Part shown: positions 44,318 through 54,297 of the stretch, in pieces
Position numbering within the stretch: the first letter of the stretch is position 1
Layout of the letters: each line of letters opens with the position of its first letter
NCBI GenBank assembly: GCA_001949185.1
Contig: BDGG01000009.1
Location: 555,347 to 619,346 of the forward strand
Length of the DNA stretch: 64,000 nt
Source of the DNA: Ramazzottius varieornatus
Lineage: Eukaryota > Tardigrada > Eutardigrada > Parachela > Ramazzottiidae
Direction of reading: 5' to 3'
Made by a program: the position numbers and the translations under genes
The notes under the pieces: model-generated
The model's database searches: none
Told to the model about the DNA's origin: nothing
The model's input: the letters and a program-made list of their open reading frames with translations, nothing else

Positions 44318-45282
44318 ATGTGCCAAGACGATTCAGTTCCTTGTATGGGAGCAATTCTGTCATGTCTAGCTTTTCCTTTTATGAACGTCGCTCGAACTGG
44401 AGATCCGAGAGCTCCTACAGAAAGATGAAGCAGTCTGGAGGAACAGCGCTGTTTTCATCGGTCCAGGTTCCGCGTTGTTATTCTCTCTGAGCTTCGGAAT
44501 AAGTAATAGCTGTCGTCTTGTTCCGTTAAATCCCATGCTTCCCACTGAGATAATATCGGGGAAAACTAGTAACAAAGTCAAGCTGACATTTATGATCAGC
44601 AATAATCGGTTTATCCAGATAGCTTCATTACAGTCGGACCATGCCCTCCTGGGAGCCACGCTACTCTCCGGAGAAGTTAAAGTGAATCACATTTGATCAA
44701 TCGTGTATCGCATGAAAGAAGTAATAATTTTTTCCGCTAGCAAGTCAAAAGACTTCGGCGTTGAAGTTGTCAGCTCCGAGGTCATCTTAACCCCAACACT
44801 TTCTCGCTAATTACACATATTCTCCAGTGTCAAAAACTCGGACCGAAATTATTTGTTGAAAAATCAACCTGTTCAAAATGAAAATTCAGTGTATTATTTT
44901 CCTTTCGTTCGAGAAGGATACTCGTTTTGTAGGAAGGGAGCCGCCTTTCAAAGTGTCCAAGTACGTTTTTACGGCGCATGTGAAGACGCGGGCGACCCGA
45001 TCGCTTGCAAACAGGCGGAACTGGCAATTATGGTGTGCGTCATGTAAGGCGTAATAATGCATTCCGGGAGTGATTTCGTGGTGAGATGTGTGGAAGGTCC
45101 CGGGCTCCGATTCAAACTGCACTGTGTGAAGGTGGAACTTGGTATGCCGAAGACTCTGACGTTTCTGCAAAATCCAAGGACTTGTTTCCTTTTGTGGTAT
45201 CATTTTAATATTTTCGGATCCACTTATGTTGAACAGTTTCTAAACCGAACTCTGAATTGTTTTAATGCCGAAGTTATAATTA

Positions 45283-45475
45283 TGGGAGCTCGGCAAAAAA
45301 AAACAATTGTTCTCCCAAGTGGCGCTTGTTTAGAGTGTTATTAGAGGAAAGCGTGCGCCACTTGGATAAGCTCGACAAGATTGTTTCCCAAAGTGGCGCA
45401 CGTCTAAGTGTATTGACTGGAAGCATGCGCCACTTGGAACGAACGGATCTGTCGACTTGGTTTGCCAAGCTCCCA
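45283..45475. repeat. Hairpin MITE, tandem pair, full length, flanked by TA
   Basis: The best-defined boundaries of the family: TGGGAGCTCGGCAAA at the left, TTTGCCAAGCTCCCA at the right, with TA on each side (45281-45282 and 45476-45477). Confidence 0.85.
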
Positions 45476-45511
45476 TATGGCTTTTTTCAGCGAACCGCGA
45501 GAATTCATCAG

Positions 45512-46423
45512 CTAAGTAGTCCGCACGATTTTGTTCCAATGGGCAACGCGCACTGTATCCGGACGGAACATTTCCAAACGGGATGGTTTCCAGTACATAT
45601 TTTCCCTGGCTTCCAGCCAGACCGAGAAAGGACGGTCAGCGGCGCAGAGTTCCCTAATTACGGCACTGGTGGCGGAAACTTGCTCCACCACGGCAGTCGA
45701 GACGTTTTTCTTGGTTGAGCGATCTCCGCGGATGAGGGTATTCAGTCTGTGCCTGATTGAATGCGGACGTGGTTCCTCCAAATCATGGTGATGAAGACTT
45801 GAGTGTCCATGCGGTGGGGCGTGAGAAACAGCCGTCGTATTAAAATAGTCATGCTCCGATGCCACCCTTTCTTTCCCCGAGGAAGGCGTATGCCGAAGTA
45901 TTAGCCCAGCTACCGAGGTTATTCCAGATGAGTTCAAATGTGGCGGCACCGCCGGAAATACCGAGCTTTCAGTGTGCCCCAGCGCTGCATCGTACGCACA
46001 ACCTCCCGCCACTATGGACGACCTCCACGTTTCTTGTGAGACTGCACTGTGGGCTGTGAAAGGAATGGCATCGGAGTCGGACACCGTAACTACATTTGAA
46101 GTCGTACTAATGTTGTCCGTCGGGAAACATGAAGAAACTTCCTCGCTCAGATCAAACAACATATTCACATGAGCAGCTGCCGAAATCAAGAAATCATTTT
46201 CTCGGGCAAGTTCAGTCACAGAGTTCGTAGCATCACCCGAATAGTTCTTGCCCGATAATTTAGGATGGGCAGCGATATAACGATTCGCTTCCTCACTGAG
46301 GTCGGACTGTCGGGTTCCCGGTTCGATGCCTTGATTATATTCAGAATCAACCGACGGCCGAACGCTGAACTTTGTGAAGAACTTGTGAAGACTCTCCGTC
46401 AGTTTTCGCTTTGTCGCCGGCAT
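45512..46423 (-). CDS. Unknown 303-aa Ser/His-rich protein
   Basis: One open frame from ATG 46423 (MPATKRKLTESLHKFF) to 45512. The N-terminus is basic and amphipathic. The rest is hydrophilic and Ser/Thr-rich with a histidine patch (HAPPHGHSSLHHHDLEEP), followed by a more ordered C-terminal part (STKKNVSTAVVEQVSATSAV, WLEARENMYWKPSRLEMF). No signal peptide or helix. A splice-acceptor sequence (CATCATTGCAG) ends 2 bp before the ATG, only about 50 bp after the stop codon of the upstream gene on the same strand. Either there is a leader intron, trans-splicing, or this is a 3' exon of a gene I have not assembled. Family not recognised. Confidence 0.5.
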   Translation of the reverse strand: MPATKRKLTESLHKFFTKFSVRPSVDSEYNQGIEPGTRQSDLSEEANRYIAAHPKLSGKNYSGDATNSVTELARENDFLISAAAHVNMLFDLSEEVSSCFPTDNISTTSNVVTVSDSDAIPFTAHSAVSQETWRSSIVAGGCAYDAALGHTESSVFPAVPPHLNSSGITSVAGLILRHTPSSGKERVASEHDYFNTTAVSHAPPHGHSSLHHHDLEEPRPHSIRHRLNTLIRGDRSTKKNVSTAVVEQVSATSAVIRELCAADRPFSVWLEARENMYWKPSRLEMFRPDTVRVAHWNKIVRTT

Positions 46424-46473
46424 ATCTGCAATGATGATTGATGGTAGGTTGTCCAAAGTCACAGGCGCCAATA

Positions 46474-47896
46474 TCAGATTTTCTCTTCGGCATCTACGTT
46501 GTCGTATTCGATGAGCGGAACTGAAGTCAGTTTGTATGTTGTCAAGGAAGTAGAAAGGAAGAAGTTGCGAGATGGATGTTCAGTATTTTCGTCTTCCAGA
46601 GCAAGCAACGTCAGCGTTCCATCGGCGAATATACATAGTTCACTCTTGACCACGTCCGGTTGAACCAGCTCAACATTAGTTCGAAGAACCAGCCCGTTCG
46701 GTACTTCCCGGTCGCTTTGAGACAGATACTGCGCAATGGTGTATTCGTCCAGCAAGGCTTCGGAGCTCACCAGAAATATCGTCCAGAACTCATCCGAACC
46801 CGCTGAACTTTCCTCTGAAGCGTCAAAATTTTCCACCCCCTCCTCCGTGTCAGCTGAATGGAAGAAACCCTTCACTAGACTTCCTTCGAGGGGATAATCG
46901 AAAGTTTCCTTCAGCTTGGTTGTCTGCCAGTCTCCTGTGGAATACGCACGTGTACAGCCCAGTTGGAGAATCATTCCTGTAACTATTGGAAAAAAGTACG
47001 CGAACAGTTTTTTCTACAAACCTTTTACCAAACGCTTCCGGCTGACAAAGTCCAGAGATTATACTGGCTGTGACATTATCCAACCTTTGCTGGTATTTTC
47101 CACACAATTTCACCGCACCGTAGGCCAGCCCAGAAAGACCCGAGAACCATCTGACGAAAGTGAAGATATGCGAGGCCCATAAGAGTCCCAGGGCCAACCT
47201 GATGTCTAACTGCAACGGCAAAAATCTTGCTATACAACATCCCACACCAGTTACACCACATTTGAGAGACCGGCAAACGAAACGTTCAAGACTGCCCTCT
47301 CAAGTGGCGCGCGTTCCCGTTCTTTAAAGCCAGAGAATTGCGCTACTTGACACACAACAAGATATAGTCAAGTGAGACTGCTTTCCCAAGTGGCGCACTT
47401 GTCCTTTCTTGTCGGCTGAAAGTGTGCGCCACGTGAAAAAACATCTTGGACGTTTCGTTTGCCGGCCTGCCATTGAAAACCGGCGAAGAATGTTGTTTCC
47501 TTACCGTCATGTGCTTACAGGAAGAATATCATTGATGGACAGGTGAAGACGGAACGACCAGCAGACTGCCGTTAAAGATAGTAATGCAGCCGTGACGAAC
47601 CCCACTTTGATCCCTACATCTTCAAAAGGGTCTAATTCCGTCATCCATTTCCAGCCCTTGAGAAAATCGAAAAAGATTCCCAGTAACAAAATTCCACCCT
47701 TTATTGTCACGTAGTTTGTGAACCGATCGTCCAATTCAGCGAAACGATCGCACATGGCGTCGAAGGAGGATCTGAGGGAGAAAATCTTCTCCCATGGTAG
47801 ATGAGCCCACGGCCTGGTGAAAGTCGTACCGGATAGTCCATACGATAAGAGATTCCTGGAGTGCCCATCTTTCGAGTTCTTCGGCGATCGGCCCAT
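46474..47896 (-). CDS. Unknown membrane protein (353 aa)
   Basis: Exons 47519-47896, 47029-47209 and 46474-46976 join in phase (0 then 1) to 353 aa from ATG 47896. Residues about 1-60 are hydrophilic. Three hydrophobic segments follow: NYVTIKGGILLLGIFFDFL, GIKVGFVTAALLSLTAVCWS and LDIRLALGLLWASHIFTFV, with a fourth weak one (LSGLAYGAVKLC). The third exon codes a soluble acidic domain (TDEFWTIFLVSSEALLDEY-like, VELVQPDVVKSELCIFADG). The membrane part faintly recalls peroxisomal PEX11-type proteins, but I cannot support that. Lies 316 bp downstream of the SID-1-family gene on the same strand. Confidence 0.55.
47272..47473. repeat. Hairpin MITE, tandem pair, CGAAACGT-end subtype
   Basis: Ends GAGAGACCGGCAAACGAAACG and GACGTTTCGTTTGCCGGCC pair over about 18 bp. 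In the first intron of the 353-aa gene. Confidence 0.8.
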
Positions 47897-48211
47897 TGCC
47901 GAGCTAATTTAGATTAGTTCTGCCGGTTAAGATATTTCCCTTTTTCGTTTATTCTAGCGGAGAGAGAACAGTGACAATAAACACAGAAGTCTGCAAAAAA
48001 TACAGCGAGATGTCAAAGGCGAAGTTGCCATGAAAATAACGACAACAAAAAATTTAGTAGACCAAAAACTATAACCAAAAAAAAGCCAAGCAGTAACTGG
48101 TTAAATTAATCACAGATATAAAACTGATTTTTATACTGTAGGCAGAAGGGAGACTTTTTGGCTGTGGTAGAAGAAGAAGATTCTTGGAGCAATTTCTACA
48201 GCGAAGTGTCT

Positions 48212-51200
48212 TCAGAACACTCGAATGTCTCGTCGAGGTACGGCGAAGAGGTCGTCCTGGAAAACAACATAACTTGACATTGCGAACAACAAAGCAGAAG
48301 AGAACACGAGAACTCAGGTCGTCAGGTCGAGCGGATTTGTTACTTACGTCAAGGGTAAAAAGGATCATAAAGTTGAAGAACATACTACAGGCCGACATCA
48401 AATGCCATACATCGTGTTGATCGTAGAACTCCAGAAAAAAACAACTCTCATTTCCTTCTCTGCTAACAGCTGGTGTACTTAGCCAGTTCGTTAGCCTGAA
48501 AAAAAACCACAAAACCCATCAAGGTCTGTACTGCACATATCCTACTTTCCATATGGTCCGAAAACGTGTTTTGCTTGGGACGGAATCGTAGTTGGAAGTT
48601 TCTTTTTGCATACCTGAACAAGAAGAAGTATATGGCTCCGGCCCAAGTGGCGCCAGCCAGAGCCATGAAAAACTGGGAAGTTTTCGAGATCCTTTCTCCA
48701 GACCGCACCTTCATAAAAGTGTAGAACAGGAAGTACAGGAAAGCATTAGCCAGCACAACCACCAACAAGAACGTGGAAAAGTCAGTGGGGACAAAAATGG
48801 CGCCTCCTAGAGCCATGATCCAGTTGACGGCGTAGATTAGAATTAGCAGACTGAACCTGTCAGTCGCCGTGGGCCTCTCACAACCCATTCCTTCACCCGC
48901 TCTACATGTGATCACTCTCCACGCTCGCCTTAGCACGCCTAAAAACCGATTAAAAAATTAGAGGAAAATAAAAATCGCGGATGAAAGCTCAGCAAACCAA
49001 CTCGATAGGCTTGTTCTTCCAAGTGACGCACAGTCTCCGTGTAACTAGCTGAACGGGTGCGCCACATGCGAATCTGGGCGAGTTTTCCAAGTGGCGCAAG
49101 CGTTCAGCGTTCAACCCTTGAACATTGCGTCACTTGAGAAAAAATTCTCGTCAAGTCGTCAAAGCGAGCTCTCAAATCATCTACGAGATGAAATGGCAAA
49201 TTTTTTTACCTAAGTCGAACTTCCAAGATCCCATGTAGTAGACTTGAATGCCGATCGGAATGGACGCGATGATTAAGATGACGGCGAAGGTCCACCAGAA
49301 CCAGTCTTTGCCAATGACGACACCAAGAACTGCGATGAAGATCCACAAGGCGAAAACAGCATACGCCATCTGCGCGTTTGGACTGATGTCGGCATGTCTG
49401 GACTGGTACACCTTTAGGAGGAAAAGACCACCCAAAAGGTACATGAAGGCTGTGTCGAACTGGAAGTTCATCAGGTTGGGACACACCTGGAAAAATGAAA
49501 CCTCAAACCTTTCCTCAATCTTCTTTAATACGAAGAAGCAGGTCTTACGTGGTAACATGCCGACATGATACCTTCCATGATCAAGGAGAAGCCCATGGCG
49601 TAGAAAAGGCCATACTGCGGCGGTAAACCCACAACTTGAAGATCGTCATCCTCTTCCACGACTGCTTCGTGCTTGAAATGTGCATTCTGTCGTTTCCTGA
49701 CGATCAGTACGAACAACATCCCGAGTAGGACGTAACCGATGTTGCTGTAGACGTGGTTGAAATCCTTGATCGGACCTACGACATAACAGAATATCGTCCA
49801 GTCAGTCATGTGAAATAACGTACAGCACGACATGACAACATTACGTAACATCGTGACAAACGAGAATAGAGAGGCTTGACTGTAATGTTAGTATGTCATA
49901 ACAGATACAAGACATGTTATATGACTTATGTCATTTGACATAACATGACATGATTGTACATAAAGTTACTCACCGAGCGGATGGGCGCATTTGAAGTTGT
50001 ACCAGCACATATCCATGTTTCCGGAGTTCTCCATGAACTTCTGATAGGTTATTACCAGTTGAATAACCGGTAAAGCGTAGAAGATGGCGATGATCAGCAG
50101 CGTCCAGTTGTACGCTCGATCAGCCTTGAACAGCATGACCATTGGCTTCAGCGAGACTTCCGTCACCATGACCGTGTCCTTTCCGGCCAGTGAAGCTCGA
50201 TAGGCGGCCCTTGTTTCCTCTGACTCTTGAATCTCTTGATACGTCGGCATCTCCTGAATCTCTTCCTCCGTCCTGTCCAGTTTTTCCCCCAGAGTTTCTT
50301 CCGTCTTTGGAAATTCGTCCCCGATTTCCACGCCGTCATGCGTGGCTTGCGATTGACTTGTCTGCTCTTTCTTATACAGCGCAGCCTTCCCCAGGCCGTC
50401 TCTCAACGATCGCTGACTTGCAGGAGAACCTTTGTCCGACCCTGAAGATCTCTTGTCGCCGGTGGGAGACTTCTTGTCTGACACTGGCGACTTCTTCCCC
50501 GAAGTGGGTGATTTCTTTCCGGCAGTGGGGGACTTCTTCCCAGTTGACGTACTTTCGTGTAGGGGCAGCAAATCTGGTCGATCGTGGTTCACGGCGAACT
50601 CGTACTTGGGCAGACCATCACCATTCGCCAAAGCTCGCTGTTGAAGATCTGAACTGGAAGTCGTTTCTTTGAAGTGAACCAACTTGATGTTATTCCCTGA
50701 AACAAGAAGAGCACAGATTAACAAACCAGTCTTGACGAATGTTCGCACGGAACTATTTCGAAGCAGGGCTGATGAATTTGACCGGATCGTTTTCTCAAGT
50801 GGCGCACGCTTGCTGCCGATAACAACGAAACAGTGCGCCGCTTGAAAGGACGATCAGATTCCATCCATCTGTTCAGCTCCATCTCGCCCTTTTACTACAA
50901 TCTGTACAGTGAAGTTTTGCGCCGGACACGGCCTTGTGAAGTAAGTGGCTCCGTAGCAAATCGGCAGGAAAAAAGTCTAATATTTTCTTGCTACGGTACC
51001 TACCTTTTTCGACATCGTGGTCGATGTATTCCATTTTGTCTTTGTCTTCGAACTTATCATTTATTTCCGGTTCCTCTTTGGTGGGACTTTGTTCGGGGAC
51101 ATTCACCGTTCGTTTGGTCATGAAGCCGAAACAAAGCGCGACACGGAAGATCAGGTAAAAGCAGAAGTAGAACGCCAAGACACTCCCTGTCGCCACCGCG

Positions 51201-52747
51201 TACTGCATGGGCTTCAGCACATTCTCGACAGCCAAGAAGACTTGCTTCTGACGCAGTTCGAACATGCGAGTATCGTTAAACTCTGAATTGTTCGCGTTGA
51301 TAGCGGCTTCCAGCTCCTCCAACTCGCGCGTGAGTTGAGGCGTTAGTCCAGCCATCTTATTGCACCTTCGATCGTCGGACAACGGGACGAGAACTACGTC
51401 GAACTTCCCGTTGACAAAGTCTTTCTTTTTCACCTAGAATCAATCAAATTTGTTGCAAGAAGGTCCGCATCGAAACAAAAACCACACACGACATCTAGGA
51501 TCTCGGCAAACAAGGCGATCAGATCGTTTCCAAGTGGCGCATGCTTCCAGCCAAAACCACGGAAAAATGCGCCGCATGGAAAAAAGTCTGGTCGAGTTTG
51601 TTTGCCAAGCTAGGAATTTTGAATTTAAGACTACGTAATGCTTACTAAGATGGCGCCGGAAGTAGTGAAGGTTTGAAACTCTCCCTGGGACGTGACTTCG
51701 GTCGGAAGAGCACCGACTGGACAGATGGCTGGTTGGACTGACATGACAGTGCAGATCTTCTCTTCTGACGGAGCCCAAGATCGAACCAGTACTCGGTCGA
51801 CATCGTCCGGCATTGTGTACTGGAAAAATGCTGGGGCCGATGGCGAGATGCGAAAGTCGATCTGCTTGTTTGTCTGCAGCATGAAGCCTAAACCGCAACA
51901 CAAATTTCCAAATATCACAAGATTGCTCCAGAGTGACTCGTAAGCAATACGCATCCACCTCTTCAACACGGCCTACCTGACACAAACCAAAGGTTGAACG
52001 AGTAGTCGACCGGTCGACGCGACTGTGTCGTAATATCTATCGAGATATGCTGCTCCTGCGAGACGGTATCGTTGGAATTTTCTGCAAAATCACGCACCAG
52101 ACTGATGAATCTTCATATTTATGGGGACTAGATCAGCCAGTCAAACAAACTTGACAAGATTGTTTTCCCGAGTGGCGCGCGACTTCACTGGTATTCTGTA
52201 GAAAGCGTGCGCCACTTGCGAACTCGACAAGATCGCTTTCCCAAGTGGTGCGCGCTTGCACTATTGTTGACTGAAATCGTGCGCCAGTTGGAAAAACGAT
52301 CTCGTCAAGTTTGTTTGCCGACTTCCCATATTATAGTATATCCAATTAGATCAGACTCATGCCTCGTAGGAAATCCAGGTGATCCTGAGCAGGACACAGC
52401 GTCCGTCGTACGCGCCAATACTTGTACTTTTTCTCCAGACTCAGCGGCACTTCCCATGATGTGACCGTCTTGGACTCCCGCACCACCACCATTAGCGGTC
52501 TCTTCGGGCTGGCATTTCGGGAATCCACTTGCAGTCGCAGAGCTCTAGTACGGTTCGGGTCAATGGTGTAGTCGAAATTGAAGGTGATGCTCGTCTCGAA
52601 ACTAACTGTCCCGGAATACCATCGATCAAGGGAGGCATTGTACTGCGTAGTCACCACCGTCCGCGAATCTACGGGATCGAAGCAGAAGATTCCACATAGA
52701 ACGAGGAAGACTCCGACGGAGAATGGAAGAAAGCTCCTAGTCGACAT
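48212..52747 (-). CDS. SID-1 / SIDT family transmembrane protein
   Basis: SID-1 proteins mediate dsRNA uptake in nematodes; vertebrate SIDT1/2 bind nucleic acid and cholesterol. At least ten exons from ATG 52747 to TGA 48212. Signal peptide (LPFSVGVFLVLCGIFCF), then an ectodomain with family blocks: PLMVVVRESKTVTSWEVPL, RRTLCPAQ, HISIDITTQSRRPVDYSF, PAFFQYTMPDDVDRVLVR, CTVMSVQPAICPV. A cytosolic loop of about 150 residues follows TM1. It has (S/T)GKKSP-type repeats. The membrane core is strongly conserved: [107 protein letters not shown]. The last exon restores the family C-terminus LTLDDDLFAVPRRDIRVF. The His/Asp residues of the metal site (ACYHV, DQHDVWH) are present. The first intron appears to be GC-AG. 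Confidence 0.93.
48982..49174. repeat. Hairpin MITE, tandem pair
   Basis: SID-1-family intron. Left end GAAAGCTCAGCAAACCAAC, right end AAAGCGAGCTCTC. Confidence 0.75.
49840..49965. repeat. Cluster of TGTCATAACATG-type words
   Basis: ACATTACGTAACAT, TATGTCATAAC, GACATGTTATATGAC, TTATGTCA, TTGACATAACATGACATG: interleaved direct and inverted copies in one SID-1-family intron. Not part of the hairpin MITE family. Confidence 0.55.
50765..50881. repeat. Hairpin MITE, single
   Basis: SID-1-family intron. Core TCAAGTGGCGCACGC...CAGTGCGCCGCTTGAAA. Confidence 0.7.
51495..51614. repeat. Hairpin MITE, single, full length
   Basis: SID-1-family intron. Ends TAGGATCTCGGCAAAC and GTTTGCCAAGCTAGGA are inverted copies of each other. 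Confidence 0.8.
52138..52330. repeat. Hairpin MITE, tandem pair
   Basis: In the first SID-1-family intron, ending about 30 bp from the unusual donor. Right end GTTTGTTTGCCGACTTCCCA. Confidence 0.8.
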
Positions 52748-53099
52748 TCTTGATAACCTGCAAAAACAATGTCACGATCGATACAGTCAACCGAAAATGG
52801 ATCTTCTAGTGGAAACTATTCTCATCATTCCACACAGCTGAAGCATATCAAAGTACAAGCGATTATAGATAATCAACATAGCTCAACGCTGATTCACGAA
52901 TTCGGCACAGCATCAATGTACTCACGTTTGTCAGCAGATGACAGCGGGCAATCAGTCTTGAGGAAGAAAGTTGGGTACTCCGGCGATCAAAATATATAAA
53001 TAGACCGGATCATGCGACACTTCCGTGTTTCGAATTCCACAGAGCCGCGGTCCTGCATACAGATCAAAATAGAAAATAAGTTCACACTGGCGTGCAAAC
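52748..53099. promoter_or_regulatory. Divergent region between SID-1-family gene and hypothetical exons
   Basis: 352 bp. A TATATAAATA stretch at about 52990 could be a core promoter element. No repeat noted. Confidence 0.35.
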
Positions 53100-53640
53100 A
53101 TGCAAGAGAAGCAGCTGTCGCTGTACAACTCACGTAACGTTAGGGTTAACTTACGGAGGAGACAGTCGTCGGCTGGTAAGGACTCAAACCAAACAACTGA
53201 AACAAGTGAGCTTCCTAAGGGCTCAATGTGGTTACATGCTAATGATGACTGGGAAGCTGCGGACTTCAGACTCCAGTCAACAGGAAAACAAATACGTGAA
53301 GTAGTCACGGTGCTGCGAAGAATTCCAGCATGTTCCAAACTTTTGAAGCGACTCTTCTCAGCCCAGCAGCAGGTTCAGGCGGAAGGATGGCCAAATGTTC
53401 CGAAAGCAATGCAGTGAGTTGATGACAGAGGAGCGGACGAGATGACCGTATAACTTACATCTGACGTGAACGAAGGTCCGGAAATGCTAACTCGGGGTTT
53501 TTCCAGAATTTTCAGACAGCCCCGTCACAAGTCCGGGATTAGAGAAATTGCGGAATTACTTGGAACAGACCTTATCAGGGTTGGAGTCACGCCTACAAAC
53601 AGGCCTATAGTTTCAAATCAGGGTGCGTTGAATCGCAAAG
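53100..53640 (+). CDS. Hypothetical two-exon reading frame
   Basis: Exon 53100-53416 (ATG, MQEKQLSLYNSRNV) ends in a good donor (CA|GTGAGTTG, phase 2). An acceptor TTTTTCCAG at 53514 continues the frame (IFRQPRHKSGIREIAELLG) to about 53640. The joined peptide has a Lys/Arg helix (IREVVTVLRRIPACSKLLKR) and no recognised domain. The following sequence is interrupted by a hAT-like element, and downstream exons, if any, merge into pogo-type transposase remnants. It could be the start of a host gene or an N-terminal part of that element. Confidence 0.35.
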
Positions 53641-53672
53641 TGTTTGTTGTGGTTTGTTATAGCTTTGTCTTG

Positions 53673-54247
53673 TAGAGACCGAGATCTGGCCGCATACGCT
53701 GTACTGCGCTGCAGCTGCGCTGCGCAGCAGTGCAGTTGTAGCGTTCACTTTGGCGTTTGTGTGCAGCGCAGCGAAGTATGCAGCGTGTGGCAAGCTAACG
53801 CAGCGCAGCTGCAAACGTCACAAAAAGACGGTTTTCGGTTTTCAAACTGAGAATCTCCCGGTTGGTGGCCGTTATCAAACCCTTGCTTACTAGGTGTTTT
53901 CTGCTTGCTGATAAAACACCGACTGGTCGCGCAAGCTCGCCCCGAAATAGTGTTTTGCCCAGCCGTAAAGCGCCTGGTAGTTAATCGTACAAATTTAGCT
54001 CCTCAAACTTTAAGCGATCTCATGGTTGTCCAGTCTAATTCTGAATTTGAGAATGTCTAATTTTGTATTTGGGAATTTTAAGTTCGAAATTGAACCGTAG
54101 CGCAGTTGCCTCGCACGTACAGTAAGGTGCAGCGCAGCTGCACCGTCGGTCCAGTCCAGATTCACGCAGCGCAGCGCAGTTGCCGAGTACCAGAAAAGGG
54201 CGCAGCGCAGATGCAGTGTACTTTTTGACCTGCGGCCCAGGTCTCTA
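53673..54247. mobile_element. Short hAT-like element (575 bp) with 8-bp TSD
   Basis: Termini TAGAGACC and GGTCTCTA. Flanked by TTGTCTTG at 53665-53672 and 54248-54255, a perfect 8-bp duplication. The subterminal regions pair (GATCTGGCCGCA against CTGCGGCCCAGGT). Many GCAGCGCAGC words occur near both ends. No transposase ORF. Same family as 9657-10043. Confidence 0.85.
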
Positions 54248-54297
54248 TTGTCTTGCTGACGTTTCCGGCTATTACTACTTCTACCCTTCCGCACAGA

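Larger units (their letters stand above)
43326..45511. other. Long intergenic region, no confident gene
   Basis: 5' flank of the SLC7-like gene, then AT-rich sequence. Two minus-strand frames are open: 44366-44640 (hydrophobic start LLLIINVSLTLLLVFPDIIS but no good ATG) and 44886-45203 (105 aa from a true ATG, no recognised motif). Two hairpin pairs are listed separately. Confidence 0.35.

Noticed and set aside
44366-44659. Possible neuropeptide precursor on the minus strand
   Set aside because: A hydrophobic stretch is present, but there is no good ATG, no repeated peptide and no clear processing sites.
47519-47896. PEX11-like assignment for the 353-aa gene
   Set aside because: Only a vague resemblance in hydrophobic segments; no family signature could be pointed to.
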